Shown one piece after another: positions 59,150 to 64,000 of a DNA stretch of 64,000 bases. Below the pieces are notes generated by a model. It saw only the letters and a program-made list of their open reading frames with translations, searched no databases and was not told the origin of the DNA. Positions within the stretch are counted from its first letter, which is position 1; each line of letters begins with the position of its first letter. Made by a program: the position numbers and the translations under genes. Origin of the DNA: UBA10649 sp965278965 (GTDB lineage Bacteria; Actinomycetota; Actinomycetes; S36-B12); the NCBI GenBank assembly GCA_965278965.1, contig OZ257127.1:3596001-3660000 (forward strand). Reading direction: 5' to 3'.

Positions 59150-60250
59150 TCACGTCGCAGGAGCCAGCAGGTCGGCGATGTCCGCAGCCGGTGGTACCTC
59201 GAGCTGGTCGTAGCCGCACGAGCCCGGGTCGCGGTCCGGGCGCCAGCGCAGGAAGCCAGCCAGGTGCCGGAACCGCGGCCCCTGCATCTGCTCGTACGAG
59301 ACCTCCAGCACGCGCTCGGGTTGCAGCGCGACCCAGGGCTGCTCCTTCTTCCACCGACTGGCCTCGCCGGGTACGGCGACGCCGGCTGCGGCAGCGACGC
59401 CGCGCCACGGGTGCGGCTCATCCGGCGGGACCGTCAGTGACGCGAGCTCCTCGACGAGCTCTGCGCGCCGCGCTGCCGTGAACGCGGACGCTGCACCGAC
59501 GAAGTGCAGGCGGCCCTGGTCGTCGTACAGCCCGAGCAGCAGGCTGCCGAGCACCGGCTGGCCCTCGGCGCCCGGCCGTATGTGGGGACGCCAGCCGGCG
59601 ACGACGACGTCGGCGGTCCGCTGGTGCTTGACCTTGCCCTGGGCTCGCACGCCGGGCCGGTACGTGTCGCCGACGGGCTTGACGATCAATCCGTCGACGC
59701 CGGCGGCCTCGAAGCCCGTGAACCACGCGGCGGCGACGGATGCGTCTCGGGTGCTGGGGGTGAGGAGCAGCGGAGTGTCCCACTCGCTGCTGATCTGGCT
59801 GAGAACCTCCCGGCGGCGTTCGTACGGCTCGTCGAGGAACGTCACGCCATCGTGCTCCAGCAGGTCGAACACCAGCAGGCTGGCTGGCACCGTCGCGGCG
59901 AGCTTGGCGATGTTCGTGCCGCCGGCCTCCGAACGCGGGCGCAGCCGCGACTGCAGGACGCCGAAGTCCAGTCGACCGTCCCGCACGGCGACGATCTCGC
60001 CATCGAGGACCGTGCCTGCGGGAACCTGCGCGAGGACGAGCTCGACGAGCTCGGGGAACGCGTACGCGAGGTCGACGAGCTCGCCGTCACGGGAGCGTCC
60101 CCGACCTTGGAGGACGACGTCGTCGTCGCCGCGGTAGGCCAGGCACCGGAAGCCGTCCCATTTCGGTTCGTAGGCGACGCCGTCCCCGGGCGGGATCGCG
60201 TGGCCGAGCGGCTTCGCGAGCATCGGCTCGATCGGCGGCACGAGGATCAT
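59150..60250 (-). CDS. ligC: ATP-dependent DNA ligase, LigC type
   Basis: Seals DNA nicks using ATP. The 366-residue protein has the adenylation Lys in YEPKWDGFRC, motif III LLVFDLLEH, LDGEIVAV upstream of it, motif IV GVDGLIVKPVG and motif V KVKHQRTADVVVAGW. An OB-fold follows (SLLLGLYDDQGRLHFVGAASAF). Mycobacterial LigC proteins have this compact form and act as back-up in end joining. Its ATG overlaps the ribD-like stop (ATGA). Together with the convergent polymerase gene it could provide a two-protein LigD substitute. Confidence 0.93.
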   Translation of the reverse strand: MILVPPIEPMLAKPLGHAIPPGDGVAYEPKWDGFRCLAYRGDDDVVLQGRGRSRDGELVDLAYAFPELVELVLAQVPAGTVLDGEIVAVRDGRLDFGVLQSRLRPRSEAGGTNIAKLAATVPASLLVFDLLEHDGVTFLDEPYERRREVLSQISSEWDTPLLLTPSTRDASVAAAWFTGFEAAGVDGLIVKPVGDTYRPGVRAQGKVKHQRTADVVVAGWRPHIRPGAEGQPVLGSLLLGLYDDQGRLHFVGAASAFTAARRAELVEELASLTVPPDEPHPWRGVAAAAGVAVPGEASRWKKEQPWVALQPERVLEVSYEQMQGPRFRHLAGFLRWRPDRDPGSCGYDQLEVPPAADIADLLAPAT

Positions 60251-60957
60251 GTCCGGCCGATCCGCAGCCGCAGGAATAATGCGCCGTCCTCTTCGAGGAT
60301 CTGCGTGGGCGTCAACCGCACCATGGGGTCCAGACCCGCGGGGATGTCGACGAGGTGCTCGCCCGGTGCGCCTCCGCGCAGCACCGGCACGATCGTCTGG
60401 AGGAGCTCGTTCATCAGGCCGGCGCGCAGCAGCGAGCCGAACAGGTGGGGTCCGCCCTCGCAGTGGATGCGGGGCAGACCGCGATCGACGAGCAGGTCGA
60501 CCATGCGGGCGAGGTCCACGTGGCCCGAGCCGCACGGCACGAGGTCGACGCGCTCGCGAAGCGCGTCGTCGGCGGTCTCCACGGACTCCTCCGTCGTGAA
60601 CACGATCGGGGTCACGTGGCCTTCGCCCGCGTCCGCGAACACGCGCAGCGTCGCTGGCAGGTCCGCGGTGGCGGACACGATCGCCAGGGGGATCCGCGAC
60701 GGCCGGTAGTCCTCGGCCCGGACGGTGCCGGCACCGACGAGGATGACGTCGCCTGAGCGCCGCGCGAGCCGGAACACGCGCTGGTCGGCCTCGGGGGAGA
60801 TGGACCCGGACAGCCCGTCGTCGCCGCGGATCGCGCCGTCGAGCGTCGTCACGAAGTTCGCCCGCAGCCACGGACGGTCGGCGGGGAACGTGTACGCCGC
60901 GACCAGGTCGTCGTCGGTCAGCGGATCGACCTCGGGCCCGGGCAGAAGTCGGCGCAT
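60247..60957 (-). CDS. RibD C-terminal-like pyrimidine reductase family protein
   Basis: A 236-residue DHFR-fold reductase. PWLRANFVTTLDGAIRG, DVILVGAGTVRAEDYRPSR and LPRIHCEGGPHLFGSLL are the family blocks for NADPH and substrate binding. Actinobacterial stand-alone copies are annotated as pyrimidine reductases of riboflavin synthesis, but many lie outside rib operons, as here. Its role next to ligC is unclear. It diverges from zapE across a region of about 32 bases. Confidence 0.86.
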   Translation of the reverse strand: MRRLLPGPEVDPLTDDDLVAAYTFPADRPWLRANFVTTLDGAIRGDDGLSGSISPEADQRVFRLARRSGDVILVGAGTVRAEDYRPSRIPLAIVSATADLPATLRVFADAGEGHVTPIVFTTEESVETADDALRERVDLVPCGSGHVDLARMVDLLVDRGLPRIHCEGGPHLFGSLLRAGLMNELLQTIVPVLRGGAPGEHLVDIPAGLDPMVRLTPTQILEEDGALFLRLRIGRT

Positions 60958-60976
60958 CGCCCGATCGTCGCATGAA

Positions 60977-60982
60977 TAGGGT
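60977..60982 (+). promoter_or_regulatory. Probable -10 element (TAGGGT) for zapE
   Basis: TAGGGT is followed by 7 bases and GTG 60990. This makes GTG 60990 a better start than ATG 60972, which would lie upstream of the element. Confidence 0.45.
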
Positions 60983-60989
60983 CGAGCAC

Positions 60990-62009
60990 GTGCCCCAGTC
61001 CCTGACCGATCGCCGACCGGAGACGACGGCCGTGCAGCTGGTCGACGAGCTGGTACCGCCTCCGCACTTCGCTCACGTGCGCTTCGACACGTATGTGCCC
61101 GATCCGGCGCAGCTGTCGCAGGCCGCTGCGCTCGCCGCCCTACGGACCTTCGCCGGCCGCGTGGCGAACCCGGCGCCGGCTCGGCGCGCCCTGTTCCGCC
61201 GCGCCGCACCGCCGGAGGGACGCGCCGGTGTGTACCTCGACGGCGGGTTCGGAGTCGGCAAGACCCACCTGCTGGCCTCGCTCTGGCACGCTGTCCCGGG
61301 TCCGAAGCGGTTCGGCACGTTCGTCGAGTACACGAACCTCGTCGGGGCCCTCGGCTTCCGGACGGCCGTCGAGGCGTTGTCGTCGGCGCGGCTCATCTGC
61401 ATCGACGAGTTCGAGCTCGACGACCCGGGCGACACCGTTCTCATGTCGACGCTCCTGCGCGAGCTCGTCGGTGCCGGGGTGCACCTCGCCGCCACGTCCA
61501 ACACGCTGCCGGACCGCCTCGGCGAGGGCCGGTTCGCCGCCGACGACTTCCTGCGGGAGATCCAGGGCCTGTCGGCGCACTTCGACGTCCTGCGGGTCGA
61601 CGGCGACGACTACCGCCATCGCGGGCTGCCGGTCGCGCCCGAGCCGTCGACCGACGACGAGGTCCGTGCGGCGGTGCAGGACCGGCCCGGTGCTGTCGTG
61701 GACGACTTCGGCGCGCTGGCCAAGCATCTGTCGACCGTCCACCCGTCGCGGTACGGACCACTCGTCGCCGGCGTCACGGCACTCGGACTGACCGGGGTGC
61801 GCCCGTTGGACGACCAGGCCGCGGCCCTGCGACTGGTCGTCCTCGTTGATCGGCTGTACGACCGCGACGTCCCGGTCATCGCGAGCGGCACGCCGTTGGA
61901 CCGCGTGTTCGGGGCGGACATGCTGCAAGGCGGCTACCGCAAGAAGTACTTCCGGGCCGTCTCCCGGCTCGTCGCGCTTGCCCGTGACGGCCAGGCGATG
62001 GTTGGCTGA
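60990..62009 (+). CDS. zapE: ZapE/AFG1-family cell-division ATPase
   Basis: An AAA-type ATPase; in E. coli ZapE acts on the Z-ring. It is 339 residues from GTG 60990, beginning PQSLTDRRPE. FDTYVPDPAQ, Walker A LDGGFGVGKTHLLASLW, Walker B ARLICIDEFELDD, sensor LAATSNTLPD and the FLREIQGL block are typical. The longer ATG 60972 start is possible but would sit above the likely -10. It is followed by a small GlsB/YeaQ-type gene 5 bases away. Confidence 0.92.
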   Translation: MPQSLTDRRPETTAVQLVDELVPPPHFAHVRFDTYVPDPAQLSQAAALAALRTFAGRVANPAPARRALFRRAAPPEGRAGVYLDGGFGVGKTHLLASLWHAVPGPKRFGTFVEYTNLVGALGFRTAVEALSSARLICIDEFELDDPGDTVLMSTLLRELVGAGVHLAATSNTLPDRLGEGRFAADDFLREIQGLSAHFDVLRVDGDDYRHRGLPVAPEPSTDDEVRAAVQDRPGAVVDDFGALAKHLSTVHPSRYGPLVAGVTALGLTGVRPLDDQAAALRLVVLVDRLYDRDVPVIASGTPLDRVFGADMLQGGYRKKYFRAVSRLVALARDGQAMVG

Positions 62010-62014
62010 CCGCC

Positions 62015-62278
62015 ATGGATCCGTCTGGCATCATCTCCGCGCTCTTCGCCGGCATCATCATCGGCCTGATCGCCCGCATCCTCGTGCCGAGCATGCAGCC
62101 CATCGGGTGCATCGTCACGATCATCATCGGCATCATCGGCGCGTTCGCCGGGATCTTCGTGGCCCAGGGATTCGGCTACGACGACTCCTTCTGGCTTGTG
62201 TTCCTGACGCAGATCTTCATCGCGGTGGTCCTGGTGGCGATCACGGCGGCCTTGTTCCGGCGGTCCGGGGTCGAATAG
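62015..62278 (+). CDS. GlsB/YeaQ/YmgE-family small membrane protein
   Basis: An 87-residue protein with three helices (ISALFAGIIIGLIARILVP, GCIVTIIIGIIGAFAGIFVA, FLTQIFIAVVLVAITAALF). GLIARILVP and the glycine-spaced second helix define the transglycosylase-associated / YeaQ family, linked to general stress. It follows zapE by 5 bases and is convergent with the ABC permease gene. Confidence 0.9.
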   Translation: MDPSGIISALFAGIIIGLIARILVPSMQPIGCIVTIIIGIIGAFAGIFVAQGFGYDDSFWLVFLTQIFIAVVLVAITAALFRRSGVE

Positions 62279-62288
62279 CGGGCGCCGC

Positions 62289-63935
62289 TCACGCGGCCAG
62301 GTCCCGTTGGCGCCAGCCGGCCAGGCCGGCGACGGTCAGCAGCGCAGCCACGGCGCCCAGCCAGGCGAGGGACCAGAGGTCGACCCGTCCGCCGGGCAGC
62401 GTCGGGCTGTGCGCGAACGGTGACAGGTCCTGCAGCCACGACGGCAGCCGCCACAGGGCGCCGAGCTCGCCGACGACGACGCAGGCCGCGAAGACGGTCC
62501 ACGCCGTCGCTGCCATCGCTCGGGGCAGCCAGCCGAACAACACGGCGCACAGGCCGATGAGCACCCACGCGGCGGGCACATGGGCCGCGCCGGCCGCGGC
62601 GAGGCGACCCACTTGGGACGCATCGCTGACGTCGACTGCGTGCGCAACCCCGACGGCCAGGCTGGCCGCCACGAGGATCACTGCCACGCCGGCGAACGCG
62701 ATGGCCAGGTGCCCGGCCGCCAATCGGGTCCGGCCGACGTCAGCGGACAGCACCGGCTCGGCGTGTCCGTCGGCTTCCTCGGCGCGTAGCCGGAGCGCAG
62801 CCACGATGCCGAAGGCGGCGATCACGGTCCCCAGGATCGAGATCTCAGCGGCGAGGAAGGCGTCGACCAGGCCTTGCTCGCCGCCGAGGGCCACGAGGTA
62901 GGACCGCATCTGCGCCGAGTCCAGAAGGCCGGTTACGTCCTGCGCGATCGATCCCAGCACCGCGCCCATGGTGACGGCTCCGAGGAGCCATGCGAGGGCC
63001 GCGCCGCGCTGAACCCGCCACGCGAGGGCCGTCGGTCCTGTCAGCCGCCCGTGCGCGGGGCCGGGGCGATCGGCCAGCAGCCCGGCGCCGAGATCGCGGC
63101 GGGACCGCAGGGCGAACGCCGCCGTGGTGAGCAGCGCAGTCGCGGCGAGCGGGACGAGCGCGACCACCCAGCGATCACCGGCGAACGGCCGCACCTGCTG
63201 GCTCCACGCGACCGGGGACAGCCAGGCTGGCCAGCCAGGCCCGCCCGATGAGAGATCTCCGACCGCGCGCAGGAGGTAGGACGTCCCGACGACGACGAGG
63301 CTCATCCCGGTGGCGGCCCGGTGGGACGCGAACAGCTGGGCGGCGACACCGCCGACCGCGGCGAAGACGGCCGCCGCGAGCGCCCAGCTCAGGCCGAACG
63401 CGGCGCTCCCGGCGACAGGCATGCCGACGGCGAAAAGGCATGCCGTGGTCACGGTCCCGAGCGCGACCGACCCCACGCCCGCGAGGAGGAGAGCGGCGGC
63501 CAAGGGAGCGGACCGGCCCACGGCCCCGCTCGCAAGGAGCTCAAGCCGGCCGGCCTCCTCGTCCGTGCGGGTGTGCCGGACGACCAACATCGCGAAGACG
63601 ATGCCGACGACTGCCGCGCCGAACGCGGTGAGCTTGATCAGCGACAGCGCCCCGAGCGACGTGACGTCGTAGATGCGACCGTAGAGGGCGACGAGCGCAG
63701 CCGTCGCGTTGATCGTCTCGGCCGCCTCCGCTCGCGATCCGACGCTGGGGTATAGGTCCGCAGTCGACGTGACGGAGAGCGCGACGGTAGCGGCCAGGCC
63801 CGCGACCCAGGCGGGCAGCAGGATGCGGTCACGTCGGAGGGCGAACCGGAGCAGCGTGCCGGTGCCCGCGAACGGTCCAGCGTCCCTCGCTGGCCTGTGG
63901 ACCGGTGCCAGCGGGGAGGCCGCCACGCTCGTCAT
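62289..63935 (-). CDS. ABC transporter permease, polyketide-antibiotic exporter type
   Basis: A 548-residue membrane protein with about twelve helices in two related halves. LLRFALRRDRILLPAWVAGLA at the start and LAWRVQRGAALAWLLGAVTMG at mid-length are the repeated entry helices. ARTDEEAGRLELL-type segments (HTRTDEEAGRLELLASG; LRAEEADGHAEPVLS) recur after the third helix of each half, as in TetR-linked antibiotic exporters. Its ATG overlaps the ATPase stop (ATGA). The exported compound is unknown. Confidence 0.9.
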   Translation of the reverse strand: MTSVAASPLAPVHRPARDAGPFAGTGTLLRFALRRDRILLPAWVAGLAATVALSVTSTADLYPSVGSRAEAAETINATAALVALYGRIYDVTSLGALSLIKLTAFGAAVVGIVFAMLVVRHTRTDEEAGRLELLASGAVGRSAPLAAALLLAGVGSVALGTVTTACLFAVGMPVAGSAAFGLSWALAAAVFAAVGGVAAQLFASHRAATGMSLVVVGTSYLLRAVGDLSSGGPGWPAWLSPVAWSQQVRPFAGDRWVVALVPLAATALLTTAAFALRSRRDLGAGLLADRPGPAHGRLTGPTALAWRVQRGAALAWLLGAVTMGAVLGSIAQDVTGLLDSAQMRSYLVALGGEQGLVDAFLAAEISILGTVIAAFGIVAALRLRAEEADGHAEPVLSADVGRTRLAAGHLAIAFAGVAVILVAASLAVGVAHAVDVSDASQVGRLAAAGAAHVPAAWVLIGLCAVLFGWLPRAMAATAWTVFAACVVVGELGALWRLPSWLQDLSPFAHSPTLPGGRVDLWSLAWLGAVAALLTVAGLAGWRQRDLAA

Positions 63936-64000
63936 GGCGCGCCGTGGCCGTAGTGCTGAAGGAACAGGTCCTCCAGCGTGGGCGGCCGGCTCTCCAGGGA
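63932..64000 (-). CDS. ABC transporter ATP-binding protein, last 22 codons (rest outside window)
   Basis: The minus-strand frame from base 64000 reads SLESRPPTLEDLFLQHYG and ends GHGAP. PTLEDLFLxxY is the usual end of DrrA-type ABC ATPases. The TGA overlaps the permease ATG by 4 bases, so the two form one exporter operon. Confidence 0.85.
   Translation of the reverse strand, partial: SLESRPPTLEDLFLQHYGHGAP

Overview
The window is GC-rich bacterial DNA with the marks of an actinobacterium. It uses many GTG starts, has very many 4-base ATGA/GTGA overlaps between genes, and at least a dozen genes start 5 to 8 bases after a TANNNT hexamer, as leaderless actinobacterial transcripts do. Product types also fit: AfsR/SARP and ClgR/PopR-like regulators, MmpL, a DDN-type F420 enzyme, GT87, and a LigD-type polymerase with LigC. 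The order recN-pyrG-nudix-ald-xerD-parA-scpAB-rluB ... aroH-tyrA-cmk-(plsC-like)-der suggests Micrococcales, possibly Cellulomonadaceae. That placement is inference.

Layout. 1-9704 is a conserved housekeeping block: DNA repair (recN), CTP synthesis, ADP-ribose hydrolysis, alanine dehydrogenase, XerD, a secreted M14 carboxypeptidase, ParA, the condensin partners ScpA/ScpB and RluB. 9701-13451 (minus) is a c-di-GMP phosphorelay. It comprises a membrane sensor, a PAS-kinase-receiver protein in a different frame that overlaps it by 7 bases, and a receiver-EAL phosphodiesterase. 13704-18094 returns to housekeeping: chorismate mutase, prephenate dehydrogenase, CMP kinase, a degenerate acyltransferase and Der GTPase, most of them overlapping. 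An acyl-CoA ligase and tRNA-Pro(GGG) follow.

20142-37526 is a mosaic of small accessory genes. It holds MsrB/MsrA, an MmpL membrane operon, a 1016-residue SARP regulator, oxidoreductases, a methyltransferase, secreted proteins, and a TetR regulator behind a clear DtxR/IdeR-type iron box. 37596-39228 is the most unusual locus. A ClgR/PopR-like regulator ending in the ssrA-like ALAA faces two overlapping clpP genes. One ClpP has the full Ser-His-Asp triad and the other has Ala in place of the catalytic Ser. An ArsR/AHSA1 pair diverges from them behind a palindromic operator.

40173-44394 holds an ABC exporter divergent from a NarL-type two-component system. 44466-50506 has VOC and HAD proteins, a Tat lipoprotein resembling intradiol dioxygenases, a GGDEF cyclase and a large GH64-like secreted protein with Ig-type repeats. 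50733-54707 is an OYE reductase/epoxide hydrolase/TrmH operon. 54726-57309 is a membrane glycosyltransferase and sugar dehydrogenase operon. 57361-60957 contains stand-alone NHEJ-type enzymes (LigD polymerase domain and LigC) with HIT and RibD-like neighbours. The window ends with ZapE, a small GlsB/YeaQ membrane protein and an ABC permease, plus the last 22 codons of its ATPase. No insertion sequence, phage, CRISPR array or origin was recognised, and no gene-free stretch exceeds 300 bases.
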